A stretch of DNA of 64,000 nucleotides from Ridgeia piscesae (lineage: Eukaryota; Annelida; Polychaeta; Sabellida; Siboglinidae). Every line of letters begins with the position of its first letter. The first letter of the stretch is position 1. The notes under the pieces were generated by a model. It was not told the origin of the DNA, made no database searches, and worked only from the letters and a program-made list of their open reading frames with translations. A program made the position numbers and the translations under genes. This document shows positions 1-10,334 of this stretch, in pieces. Where the stretch lies: the NCBI GenBank assembly GCA_025642075.2, contig JAODUO010000039.1, forward strand, positions 167,501-231,500, read 5' to 3'.

Positions 1-182
1 ATCTGTCTGGAACCGTGCCTGATTTTTCTTGCACGCACAACCATCCACATACTCTCGGTTGTTCAAATTTTGCCCAAGTCATGCAGACGGACTAGTGGAC
101 TGTTTTTAGTGGAATACATATATGTCATCATTCTGTCCCGTGGTTGGGCGAAGGCCTCAGCATGCTGCTTCCACATATGCCT

Positions 183-191
183 GTATATATA

Positions 192-250
<59 letters not shown>
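183..250. repeat. (AT)n microsatellite
   Basis: Nearly pure alternating A and T. Apparent open frames through it (Tyr-Ile repeats) are low-complexity artefacts. Confidence 0.95.
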
Positions 251-252
<2 letters not shown>

Positions 253-489
253 GACACTTTTACTTTGATCACAGGAGGAAGGATTGTTCAATGTTACATG
301 TCGAAATATATAGAGAATTTACCATAAATGCATACACAGAGAGCTGACGATAAATGCATACCACTATAGATTTTTACTATTACATCTTATTACTCTGGGG
401 GATTTCAATGCGATGGTTGGTTGCATAGATAACCCCACCATTTGATAACCGCCTACACCGCTTTGGCAAATGTCATATAATATGACATT

Positions 490-766
490 TGTCTTTTTTT
501 CAAATATAAAGTATATACACGCAAATGAAAAATATAGTTGCAAAGAGGTAGGTAAGAGTTTTATAATTTGAGTTCCAGCTGAATTGTTCTGAAACAATTC
601 GTTATTATAAGGAAAGACGATTTGACATATTCAAATCGTCTTTCCTTGTAATAACGAATTGTTTCAGGACAATTCAGCTGGAACTCAAATTATAAAACTC
701 TTACCAACTTCTTTGCAACTATATTTTTCATTTGCGTGTATATACTTTATATTTGAAAAAAAGACA
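490..766. repeat. Long near-perfect hairpin (136-bp arms, 5-nt loop)
   Basis: Positions 490-625 are the reverse complement of 631-766, with about four mismatches by eye; the loop is 626-630. No open frame of interest lies in either arm. It could be a foldback MITE, a recent inverted duplication, or an assembly artefact from a read folding back on itself. No clear target-site duplication is visible at the outer ends. Confidence 0.9.
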
Positions 767-1578
767 AGAAGTTAATGCACTGACAAGCGAAACGGACTTT
801 ATTTATTAGGAAACATAGCCTATGTGTCCATCCGAAAAAAGTTATACATTATCTGAGAAAACTCGTTGCTGACGTGTTGTCTTATAATTGAAGACGCCGT
901 GCTTGCTTTCTGGCAATGATGTCGACCACGGCGTTAATATTGAATTGTGTCACTGCGCGGCTCCGTGACGGATCTCGGTAAGTCTCGTCGTTGACGAGAA
1001 CAGTGTCGGTGTCGCCATCTTGTGCAATCAAGCTAAACGCAACCGTTGCAGAGGCGCATAAGTTACTGTTGCCGACATCCTTCTATTGGTGTCTCCGCAC
1101 TGTAGGTTCTAACACAGCGAGTCATAAGGACTACTGAAGGAGCTTTGCACACCACGTTTCGAATACTTATCTTTGAAGTATTCAGCAATGGTGCAATTGT
1201 AACGCGAATAGTATTAATCCAGACAACTGTATGTTGATTGTATCATTCAGATAACTGTAACTTGATTGAACTGAACCAATACGTCCGTTTCCATATCCAA
1301 TAACTGAGACGAGAAAGAACATATGTCATGTCTTATGTTTAGTTGTCTCCTTAGTGGTGCATTGCAGAATGAATAGTGTCAAGACCTGTCACCAGTTCCT
1401 GCCAGCCTCGTGTGAAACTATTGTTTAACTCAAAGGAACCTCCATTTGTAAATGTATCAGATGGTAGTGATTACTAATGCCATGTAGATTACACTGACAG
1501 CTGCGAGATCCGATATGCTTGGATTGTTTCGACAAACTTAACAGTTGTAATAGTGAGTTTCAATCTACACCAACACCC
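767..1578. other. No recognisable feature
   Basis: I see no supported gene, repeat or RNA here. The open frames are short and lack recognisable motifs or paired splice sites. Confidence 0.5.
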
Positions 1579-1627
1579 GACACACCCATCCACCCACCCA
1601 CCCACCACCCACCCATCCACACACACA

Positions 1628-1700
<73 letters not shown>
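1579..1700. repeat. (CCCA)n then (CA)n microsatellite
   Basis: A short CCCA-rich stretch leads into about 80 bp of nearly pure CA dinucleotides. Thr-His or Cys-Val reading frames here are repeat artefacts. Confidence 0.95.
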
Positions 1701-1703
<3 letters not shown>

Positions 1704-2200
1704 TCGAAGGGTCGCTTTGTTGTTAAACATCACATAAAACAAGCCAATGTTATTCGTACATACATAAAGCATACTTCTTAACATATATGTATCTTCAGAG
1801 CAAAATTTCCATTCACTAATGTGATTTTCGTGCAGCAATGTTTACAGTGAGTCTAGGAGGCGGTGTGTTAGCGTGATGCGTCCGAACTAGGGTATAGTTC
1901 GCTTGGGTCTACGTTAGATTTAGCGCAACTGTTCATTTTTAATGAGAAGTCATCAGACGTATTGTCTGCTAAGCACCGAAGCACGGCAACGTCTAATGCA
2001 TAGAGTAATACACAAGGCACAGTAAACCTTGAAGGGTTTGGACCTGTCGTGTTAAAACGAAATCCAGCGTTACGCCTACACATCCTTTTCGAAGTTTGTC
2101 TTCAATGCGTGTCTCTCCCGCAATAAGATCGTAAAACTGACCACTACAGACCGCAAGCTGCTTCCGCTATGGCTTAAGTAAGAAACAGGAGAGATAATTT
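1701..2200. other. No recognisable feature
   Basis: Unique-looking sequence with only short open frames and no recognisable domain. Confidence 0.4.
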
Positions 2201-2240
2201 AAACTAGTGGGCGAGGAACTTAAATGGGAGGATTGGGGGA

Positions 2241-2483
2241 GTGGATGGTCGAAGAGGGAACTTAGTGGATGGGGGACTTAGAGAAATGGATGGAGAATAT
2301 GGCAAGACATACGTTTTAGCCATTGTTGATATGATGGTGCCAGGAAAAAGACCAAGAGGGAGACCAAGAGGGAGATGGATGGATTGCGTCCGAAGGGACA
2401 TGCAGGAACTGCGGATCACCCCGGAGGATGCCCAGGACAAAACATTCTGGAAATCAAGAATTCGGGCCGCTGACCCCAACTAG
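2241..2483 (+). mobile_element. RTE-type non-LTR retrotransposon remnant, C-terminal tail
   Basis: The frame ending at 2483 reads GRPRGRWMDCVRRDMQEL, then ITPEDAQDKTFWKSRIRAAD and a stop. The pattern 'GRP..RWMDCV..D......T.EDAQDR..WR..IRAADP' is the conserved C-terminal tail of RTE-clade reverse transcriptase polyproteins. Only this tail is visible, with no endonuclease or RT core upstream, so it is a 5'-truncated dead copy, as is usual for these elements. It continues into an A/G-rich stretch after the stop. The RTE assignment comes from memory of the motif. Confidence 0.75.
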
Positions 2484-2709
2484 TGGGAAAAGGCGAAGCA
2501 GAAGAAGATACGTTTTAGTCAATGAAATCACATTGCACATTGTGTGAAACGAATTCCTCAATTAGGGATAATCACAGATAGAAACACGGAACAACAACGA
2601 CAAGCTTGCTTCCTTCTATATTTGACATCGATACATGCTATTCTGAACACTGTATGCAGCAGAAATCAGACATGTCTTCAACATGCCCTGGGCTGCTGAG
2701 AGCTTTGTC

Positions 2710-4743
2710 TTACTCTACACTTTTCGTCTTGGTTCGTGGTTTCTTAATAATGGCGCCGGCGCGAAAATTGTTGTTCATCGCCTCGTGCTGAAGTGACGGC
2801 ATCTTCAGGATAGTTGCGTGAGAATGCACGCTGTCCATGGACACTACGTGAACCGGTCGAATTCGCTGCCTTGGGGGGATTATCCCCGGTTTGTGCCGAG
2901 TGTCTTTTTTCGTGTAGGCATGTTCTGGTGGCGAGTAACCTCTCTCTGTTGCTGCGCCGCTTTCTTGCTGTGGCTTGTCGCCGTCTTCTGCAACGCGAAA
3001 CACGTCCTGCTGTGGTTTGTGGAGATACCGCTGCTGCTCGGATCGAGCGGTGCCGGACAGCAGTGTCGGGGTATACCGCGGGGTTAGTTGCGACTCGATC
3101 CTCGATGTCGAGGACGTGCAAGAAGACCGTGACGTGACGTCGAGTGACGGCGTGGGTGAGAAGACAGAGGTCGCTGGGGTTACAGGCGGCGCGACAGGAG
3201 GCATCGCCCCAACGCGTCGACAACGTGGTCCGACGGGCGACGTGACGCTCCCGACCCCGGACGAGACCAGACTCACGTGCCGGTCCATGCGCGGCAACTT
3301 GACCACGCTGAACTCGAAGTGGACATCGGTGCCCGGGTCGGGCGGACCGCGCGTGGAGCCGCCGTAGCGGTGGTGAGGTGGCCACTGGCGGGTGACGGAC
3401 ACCGGAAGTCGGTTCGACTTGAGCTGCGACGCCGACCCGGTCTTCTTGGGGTCGTCGTCGACGGCGCCCCTGATGAGCGGCAGGCGGAGGGAGCGCGTGC
3501 TCACGTGCATGTTCCTCTGCTTCGTCTCGCCCTCCTCGAGCGTGCGCGAGAAGCCGCTCGTGCACTGCGTCATCGCGCTGCCCACCGGCGAGTCGCGCGC
3601 CGCCGGCGAGCTCGTCGTCTTCTTCTTCTTCCGGTTCCGCTCCCGGCCCATGATGATCGCCAGCTCGCCAGGAGTTCTCGCGTCGTGCTTCGGCAGGAAC
3701 CACTGCACCGGGAGCTGACACCCGCTCGTTTGGTGCCCGACGCTCTGCTGCTTCGCCCTCACCAGTCCGGCTGTTGTGTACCGGGAGCCCTCGATCTTCA
3801 GGAAAGGCTTCGCAGGGCCAATGCGGAAGGCGTCTAGGTCGGCGGGCGGCCGGAGAGACTGCGCCGGCGGCAGCGGCAGTCTCGACGCCTGCGAATCCTT
3901 TCGCCGGATGCCCCAGGTGTAGACGCCGAAGCCGTCCTTCGGCTGCAAGTCGGCCTGAAGCACCCGCATCAACGTGCCCCAACTAAATCGTTCCGACGAC
4001 AACGTACGCAGGATGTTCGCCGCCACTTCCGGTGCAATGCCGCTCGGGTCGCCGCCGAAGACGCGCTCAATCGACTTGGCATCTATCATGGCGAAGTCCG
4101 TCTGAACGGCCTGACTCAGCGTGGTCAGTCTACTGGGAGGCCTGCCGGCAGATCCCGTCGTTGCCGCCGGCGTCGTCGCAAAATACTGCAGATTAGTCCA
4201 CATCGTCGCCCCCGGCGGCGTTCGCGCATGCGCCCCGCCAGCGTCGCTTCGTCCGCCTCCGTCCTTTCGCGCCGTTCGTCGCTTCAAATTCCTCCGTTTC
4301 CGTTTCCCGATCGACTTCCGCTGCATTCCGCAGCACAGCAGTCCCGCGTTGCCGTTGACGATGATAATGGGTCCGCTGGTCGCGACGTTCTGCTTGCTCC
4401 TCGGGTTGCGCCAGCGACGGTGGCGGTGCCGCTGTCGTGGGCCCGACCGGGACGCCCCGCACGAGTCGTCGCCGGCCTCGATCTCGTTCTCGTCCGCCTC
4501 ACTTTCGGTCGACGTTTCCGGCGACGTCACCGATGGACTGCGCGACTGCAACAGGCGAAGTTCGTCATCGTCGCTGTCCGAGGCGCCGACACCACTGTCG
4601 GGGTAAACACCCGAGAGCAGGTCACGGGGACTCTCCAGGGGCCCTGGCGGCGTCAGTTTGGCGTCGGGCGGTAGGGTGAATGAGCTCTGCTTCAGGGCGA
4701 CGCCGGTGCTCATGTCGTCACCCCGGCTGACCCTCGGCGCATG
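2710..4743 (-). CDS. 3' coding exon of the unrecognised minus-strand gene
   Basis: A 2,034-nt open frame to a TAA stop at 2710. The acceptor (CAG at 4746-4744) follows a T/C-rich tract, so the in-frame sequence above 4743 is probably intronic. It is GC-rich and open throughout, unlike the flanks. The long antisense and shifted frames at 2744-4679 are shadows. Confidence 0.7.
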   Translation of the reverse strand, partial: HAPRVSRGDDMSTGVALKQSSFTLPPDAKLTPPGPLESPRDLLSGVYPDSGVGASDSDDDELRLLQSRSPSVTSPETSTESEADENEIEAGDDSCGASRSGPRQRHRHRRWRNPRSKQNVATSGPIIIVNGNAGLLCCGMQRKSIGKRKRRNLKRRTARKDGGGRSDAGGAHARTPPGATMWTNLQYFATTPAATTGSAGRPPSRLTTLSQAVQTDFAMIDAKSIERVFGGDPSGIAPEVAANILRTLSSERFSWGTLMRVLQADLQPKDGFGVYTWGIRRKDSQASRLPLPPAQSLRPPADLDAFRIGPAKPFLKIEGSRYTTAGLVRAKQQSVGHQTSGCQLPVQWFLPKHDARTPGELAIIMGRERNRKKKKTTSSPAARDSPVGSAMTQCTSGFSRTLEEGETKQRNMHVSTRSLRLPLIRGAVDDDPKKTGSASQLKSNRLPVSVTRQWPPHHRYGGSTRGPPDPGTDVHFEFSVVKLPRMDRHVSLVSSGVGSVTSPVGPRCRRVGAMPPVAPPVTPATSVFSPTPSLDVTSRSSCTSSTSRIESQLTPRYTPTLLSGTARSEQQRYLHKPQQDVFRVAEDGDKPQQESGAATERGYSPPEHAYTKKDTRHKPGIIPPRQRIRPVHVVSMDSVHSHATILKMPSLQHEAMNNNFRAGAIIKKPRTKTKSVE

Positions 4744-6165
4744 CTGAAACAAGAACCAACACCATGGTTGCATTCCCCGTCCGTAACTGACTGACTGTGT
4801 GACAGTTTCAGTGATGTTGTAAAAATAAAAAGCCATAGTTCGCGTAAACAAACTACATGGACGTGTATGGATAGGCCGGTCCGTCCACAACAAATTACTA
4901 CCCGTCCAAAAACGCAATTTTCAATTTTGCCCGTATAAATGAATGGTGTACGGGTCTCTGGGTGAGGCCTAGCCCCCCGATTTGTGGTAAACATTGCCGA
5001 ATGTTCGATCCCTAGTCTTAGGTATGCGCTATACATAGTTTCGTCTGTGTGTTGTTGGTTTTTTCACACACGCTTTGTGGAATGATAGGGGTAAGAATTT
5101 CCAAAGCAAAACACAAAACCTTAATGCCATATTTACTAACAACTCTCGTGGTTAGCCAGATACATTCGCTGAACATGAAGATATTAATGATTAAATAAGT
5201 TGTAGTTTGGTGTTTTCATTACAGCAGCGGATTAACCATTAGCCACTGTAGGAACAGACCTAGGGCCCACGATGAGAAATACCCGATCTATAATTTGCAG
5301 CAAGACACGATTTGGCCAATGATGCGTCAGTGTCATTTGTACATCACTGGTTACCCGTCCAATCCGTTTGACAAACTACGAAAAACCCTACTGTAGGCCC
5401 TACTTGTTTGAATGTTTAACACACATTACGGAGAGATTACACAACTGGATATAACGGAGAACAAAGTTTACTAACATCTTCTCCCAAGTGGAGGAGTCAT
5501 GGCATCTTTTATTTTTACATCATTGAAACTGCCACACGGAGGTCATGATCCCTCAGTGACTGCTGAAACAGTCCACCGTTAAAAACCCGTCTCGGCCCAC
5601 CGATGTTCATTTCACTCCGGCAGCCTTTAACATTTTTGACAAGCCTCGAAGAGAGTGTGCAATTCGATGTTTTGGACCCCTATACTGGATATACATTGTA
5701 CCCGGAAAAGGGCCGGGTGCCTAGGTCACTGCGTCACTGAATCTTTACACTTACAAACACAGTATACCCTATGTCAACATTACGTATCCGCGTCACGTTG
5801 CCGCAAACTAGTTGTGCTTTTACAACTATGCACGTAAACAAATCTGAAGACGATATCGCAATTAATCGAACAATGATTACACCGAAGAACAACAGAACGT
5901 TTGTCTCTGAAATCTAATGACGTGTATGTGCTCAAACACACTGCAAAGGCACGATATCTGTAAATGACAGCGAACCTACAAACCAACATTGTACATTGCA
6001 TCGGCTATAACAACTGCCAAAGCGATGACCACCGTCCGGTCATCCGACGGCAGACGCAATGGCGTCGTTCCGAATCTTCACACGATGACGCTGGATGGAT
6101 TCGTGGCTTACCTGCATTTGAGAAGACTCTGCGGCAAGCGTCGCGCATACATTTGAGGCCAACAT
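2710..6165 (-). CDS. Unrecognised two-exon gene, predicted 695-aa basic, disordered protein
   Basis: I do not recognise this gene. Model: exon 6165..6112 joined to 4743..2710 (54 + 2034 nt, both phase 0). The ATG at 6165 has an in-frame TGA 15 nt upstream, its exon ends CAG|GTAAGC, and the next exon begins after a pyrimidine-rich tract ending CAG. A shorter start at 4713 (667 aa) is possible. Seen in the protein: an acidic Ser/Asp/Glu stretch near residues 72-113, a basic nuclear-signal-like cluster near 160-178 (KSIGKRKRRNLKRRTARK), a more ordered block near 228-301 (AVQTDFAMIDAKS to FGVYTWGIRRKD), a second Arg/Lys cluster (RERNRKKKK), and a Ser/Thr/Pro-rich C-terminal half. No transmembrane segment is visible. 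The exon is much more GC-rich than its surroundings, which supports coding. Nuclear localisation is only an inference from the basic clusters. Confidence 0.6.
4744..6111 (-). other. Predicted intron, no feature seen
   Basis: The intron implied by the two-exon model. I see no repeat or RNA gene in it. Confidence 0.4.
6112..6165 (-). CDS. Candidate first coding exon of the same gene (MLASNVCATLAAESSQMQ)
   Basis: The 18-codon open stretch ends at a good donor (CAG|GTAAGC, GT at 6111-6110) and joins the 4743 exon in phase 0. In-frame upstream codons reach a TGA before any other ATG, as expected of an initiator exon. Cross-species conservation or RNA evidence would be needed to be sure. Confidence 0.45.
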
Positions 6166-6989
6166 GAAAGTACTGCGGCGTCACCGCGCCAGCCTGTCTC
6201 TCCGCAAACACCAACCGGACGCCAGTGCGCGGATTTCCTCCTCTCGCGTTATGTGCGGCGCATTTTTCCGATACGCATCGAGAAAATCTATGTCCGCGTC
6301 AGATTTTGACAGGATTATCCTCAATTAATTAAAGCCGGCTCGTTATGCCATGCAACCAAACTAACGATTTTATTGGGAGTCTCGTAGATAGTTAACCGTT
6401 AGTCACGCGATAAGGTGAAGAGCTTCAAACGAATAATCAGCAATAACTATATTTATATCCCAAGACCAGTTAACACGTGTCGATAGTCTGTCATAAATAT
6501 ACATTATTGTCTAAATTTATAACGATCCTAATTCTGTTTGGGAAGCGGCAATCTTATTTAAATAGAAATTTTCTGTCCCGCTACCTGGAATCAGCCTTTC
6601 AAGTAATGGGCCATAATCATTAGAAGGAAGTGTGCGAAATCATTGTTTCTTTGTCTCGCATGCTTGAGATGCAAGGGCAAGCGCCAAACTTCAAAGAGCA
6701 ATTCTAGGAATCTAGGACTAGACACGTCTGCTCCGCTTTATTTGGTATTTACTATTTGAAGAAATGACTAAGAAATTCTGACTTTTTGTGAGGGGAATCT
6801 TCAACTTGTAACTAATTGCTAAACACAATTTCGCCGTTTAAAGTTATTACTACTAATACATTATGAATAGAGACGGCAACTTAACAAAACAAATGTAGTA
6901 TATTACATTTGTAAATAAATACTGACGAACCTTCCGTATTTATTAAAAATAATAACTATTAATATTATAATTGATATATCTAGATTACT
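6166..6989. other. No confident feature
   Basis: On the minus strand, 6190-6330 has an open frame (including DFLDAYRKNAP) that ends at the TGA just upstream of the 6165 ATG. It may be 5'UTR of the minus-strand gene or chance. The rest is AT-rich with nothing recognisable. Confidence 0.35.
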
Positions 6990-7710
6990 TCACTTAGTCG
7001 AGTCGTTACTAATCATAACATAAATCATCACTTATATGCCGACGACACACAAGTATATATGTTACTTTTAGCAAATGATCTATTTCAACTTTAAATAGCT
7101 GTCTCACTGACATCTGGTCATAGATGGAATCCAGTAAACTGAAGCTTAATGTCGATAAAACTGATATAATTATTGTTGGTACAAAACAACAACGAAACAA
7201 GATTGTCGACTATTTTCCAATCAAGAAACACCATGCAAATCATGTTTCTATTATATTTGTGATTTCCGTCGAATCCGGCGTCATTTGTATTATCAACTGC
7301 TAAAACAATATCAATAGTTCTGTTTAAAAGTCGACTCGACTACTGTAACTCAATTCTAAATAACACAGCCATCAAGACTTGTCGAGACTCCAACGTATAT
7401 AGAATTGTTTATCACGTGTGGTACTTAAGCTGTCCCGTTTCTCACCATCAATACCGCTACTTAAACAGTTGCATTGACTTCCAGTTGTATACCGAATTAA
7501 ATTTAAATTGGCTACTGTAACACACCGTACCATTTCTAATCAACAACCAACATCCTTAGTTAATCTGCAAAATTTCTCGGATATCCCTAGGACCCTTAGA
7601 TCATCCGTTTCCAAACAACTTTTTGTTCCTAAAACTTATCTCAATACTGGCTTTCTCTGTAGCTGCGCAACCAATCTGGAATCAACTCACTATTCCAATT
7701 AAATATTCTG
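6990..7710 (+). pseudogene. Degenerate non-LTR retrotransposon (Jockey/CR1-like) reverse transcriptase
   Basis: In shifting frames one reads YADDTQVYM (the RT catalytic YADD box) near 7036, then KLNVDKTDIIIVGTKQQ near 7140, SRLDYCNSIL near 7330, and a tail with RTLRSSVSKQLFVP near 7590. That order (YADDTQ, N.LKLN.DKTE..L.GTK.Q, SRLDYCNSLL, R.LRSS....VP) is the conserved 3' half of Jockey/CR1-like ORF2 proteins. Frameshifts and stops separate the blocks, so it is inactive. No endonuclease is seen upstream. Confidence 0.75.
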
Positions 7711-8446
7711 AAACCATAGCCACCATTCGTAGAAGTTAAAACCTCAAAAATATTTGTTGAAATTGCTTTTCCACCATACTTTTTCGGCGGTTCCATGCTC
7801 CAATGACGACTTTTGCCTGTCTCCATTTATGATTACGCTAACTGATTTTGTTTGTTGCGCCTCTGAGTTTGAATTTTCAAGGCCTTAGGCGCTAAAGACA
7901 AGGTACAATTATTAGCTTTACCCTCGATGGTAAACATACAGTATCCTAATTATCACAGAATAAAGTAAACATGAATTTTCATCTTGCAATGAATTGACAC
8001 GTGTACCAAGTGTGCAGGTGGCAGTCATGTGTTTCAAAGGGACTTCTTGTGTTATCTTATGAGTGTGTTTTCTTACAAAGTGAAAGGACATTTTAGGCAA
8101 AACAGATAGAGGACTTTCTAAGATAGCGCGTCACAAAGCCTCTAGGATTACATCAACGCACTTTACGCTTCAGTTACTTTCTGACTTATATCCCGACTTC
8201 TCTGGAAAGCATTAAGTTACGCAGCAATTATTGCGTGTAGCTACTTGATTGGCAATAATCCAGGAGCGAGCATAGTTATACCACCGAACTACCCTTTGAT
8301 GTTTAACTATCCTAGACAGCACACCCTTTTCCTGTTTTTTCATACTTAAAAAATACCCCCCAAAATTCTTTGTTCTTTAAAACTTTAAAAAAAGGAGGGG
8401 TTGAAAAAAACCCCTTTCCCTTTAAGTTCTTGGAATTACTTTTTAA
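7711..8446. other. No gene; homopolymer-rich patch at 8,330-8,440
   Basis: Mostly featureless. The patch 8,330-8,440 is a run of A, C, T and G homopolymers unlike anything nearby and directly abuts a minisatellite. It may be low-quality consensus or a replication-slippage product. Confidence 0.4.
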
Positions 8447-8640
8447 ACACCACGATACCGCGCTCTTTAAATCCGGTGACTTAAGTTAAACACCACGATA
8501 CCGCGCTCTTTAATCCGGTGACTTAAGTTAAACACCACGATATCGCGCTCTTTAAGTCCGGTGACTTAATTTAAACACCACGATATCGCGCTCTTTAAGT
8601 CCGGTGACTTAAGTTAAACACCACGATATCGCGCTCTTAG
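8447..8640. repeat. 43-44-bp tandem repeat, about 4.5 copies
   Basis: The unit contains AACACCACGATA, CGCGCTCTTTAA and TCCGGTGACTTAAG. Copies differ by single substitutions (CGATACC versus CGATATC) and a 1-nt indel. No coding potential is visible. Confidence 0.9.
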
Positions 8641-8759
8641 CATCGTAATACTCTAATTATAAAACAGTACGATGTCCGCTCAATTAAGTCAGCAAAACGA
8701 AGGTTTTAACGCTGGCTGTTCGTGTACTCAGTCGTTTTGTCAGTGGTAAACATTTCACT

Positions 8760-8960
8760 CACCTGCGCGGTGGATCTTCAACACCCGCGACAAACGTCAC
8801 CACGCGCGCAACCCTTACGTCTGACGTCACTTCTGTTTCTGCCGCCTACCACTGTGACGTCACAAGCGTAGACGCAACAACGCCAAACGAGCGTTGCTCG
8901 TGGATGCGTCTGTCGACAACACGGGCCGCGTGTTACACGCGAGACCACGGCGCCTGGACA
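8760..8960 (-). promoter_or_regulatory. Candidate CpG-rich 5' region with CRE-like sites and a donor
   Basis: This GC- and CpG-rich island in AT-rich DNA holds two TGACGTCA motifs (near 8823 and 8853). On the minus strand it ends with a consensus donor, CGCGCAG|GTGAGTG near 8764. It could be the promoter and a non-coding first exon of the gene whose coding exons lie at 6,165-2,710. This is inference from composition and motifs only. Confidence 0.3.
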
Positions 8961-9024
8961 AATCACGGTCACAACATCGTATGGAGCACGGATTCACATG
9001 TCGCGTGGGATTAACTTGCACCAT

Positions 9025-9118
9025 TAATTAGACATCAGTGTATGCATCCGAGGATTTGGCAAATCGGTTTTCGATGGACGTGAGCCTAATGAGCAACCTC
9101 GACATATGATGTCTAATT
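9025..9118. repeat. Short inverted repeat
   Basis: TTAATTAGACATCA near 9025 is mirrored by TGATGTCTAATTAA ending near 9118, with about 65 nt between. It is a small potential stem-loop of unknown meaning. Confidence 0.5.
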
Positions 9119-10116
9119 AAACAGGAAGAGTCCTAATCGTGAGGAGAGATGATCAAATGAGGTGTGCAGACGTGAATGGAACAGAAGTCAGGGTTGCCAC
9201 ATTTCTGTTCTCAAGGTAGAACAACGTAAAATGCCTATCTACGCTAGTTTCTGCCCCAAGACCAAACATTCCCAACATTTTACTTTTTCTCAGCCAATAT
9301 CAACATTCCTGCTTTCACGCAAACGCATTCACGGAAACTTCACCGCAAACCACATTTCATTCGGCATTTATTCTTTTCTACCTATACAATCTCCATTAGT
9401 CAATGTGTCATTCACCTAACAGTGCTAACCATACTGAAGACACGCGGCAGTAGATTACACCTTTTGTTTTCTCAGAGGATGGATTAGCACCTGACAGTGA
9501 TCATTGGTCAATGTCCCCTTTGTTCTTTAATGAGGCTCTAAGCTGACACCCGGCTATACTCGTCTACAGACTGTCTGAGTCGAATCCCACTTGTCTCCGT
9601 AGAAATGTCTAGCAGTAATTAGCATTGTTTCTTGTGAGAGCAAGCTGAGCATTTTATTATAGATTTGCTGACTTAATTTAATTGGGTATCTCGATTGTTT
9701 ATTAGACCAATTACATCTGCCAATATCACACATGTACAACATAACAACACACATAACATCGTTTAAAACATGTTTTAAAATATCTACCAACTTGATTCTA
9801 CATAATATCATCATTACATTTGATGCTGTATAAAAAGATAGCAGATAAATATAACAGTCTTCACATGCATGATTAAGTACCAGTGATAATGATTACGCCA
9901 GTCGAACAAAACAACTGATACGTTTGCACATAATCACGACGATGCCGTACATTAGCCGGAAACGCTTCACTCGAGCCGTTGGGGATCGTAAACACGTGTG
10001 ATTTCAGGACTACACTGCTTTAATGAGTAACGCCGGCGAACGGCACATGATTGCTCCCCTGTGCTGTGATTGCCATGACATCACGTCGACATAAACACGA
10101 AATAAACAGTTCACGC
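9119..10116. other. Downstream flank of the isochorismatase-like gene
   Basis: No gene is seen. A minus-strand AATAAA (plus-strand TTTATT at 9653-9658) lies about 460 bp past the stop at 10117 and could be its polyadenylation signal. That is weak evidence in AT-rich DNA. Confidence 0.3.
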
Positions 10117-10334
10117 CTACGGCCACTCTTTGATTTCCCGCACCAGTTCGTCCACGCTACAGATTCTCGCGAAGCCTCTCATCACCTTCAACGACTGGTC
10201 GTGGTCGAGCTGTGAGTTGGCCGTGCAGGCGTCTGGCACCACGGTCACGAGAAAGCCCTTGTCTGCCGCGTCACGCACAGCCCCCTCCACACACTGGTTC
10301 GTGATGATCCCCGTCATGACCAACTGACTAACAC
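10117..10334 (-). CDS. Isochorismatase-family gene, exon 2 (residues 145-216)
   Basis: Begins VSQLVMTGIITNQC with the nucleophile Cys159 and ends VREIKEWP plus stop. Its first 37 nt and the 21 nt of intron before it are the sequence amplified in the adjoining 58-bp minisatellite. Confidence 0.85.

Noticed and set aside
2744..4679. Long overlapping frames on both strands, e.g. 412 codons in a shifted minus frame
   Set aside because: Shadows of the GC-rich exon 2710-4743; they lack matching splice sites and have Arg/Ala-biased composition.
5655..6001. 60-73-codon frames on both strands
   Set aside because: No splice signals in register, no composition shift and no recognisable motif.
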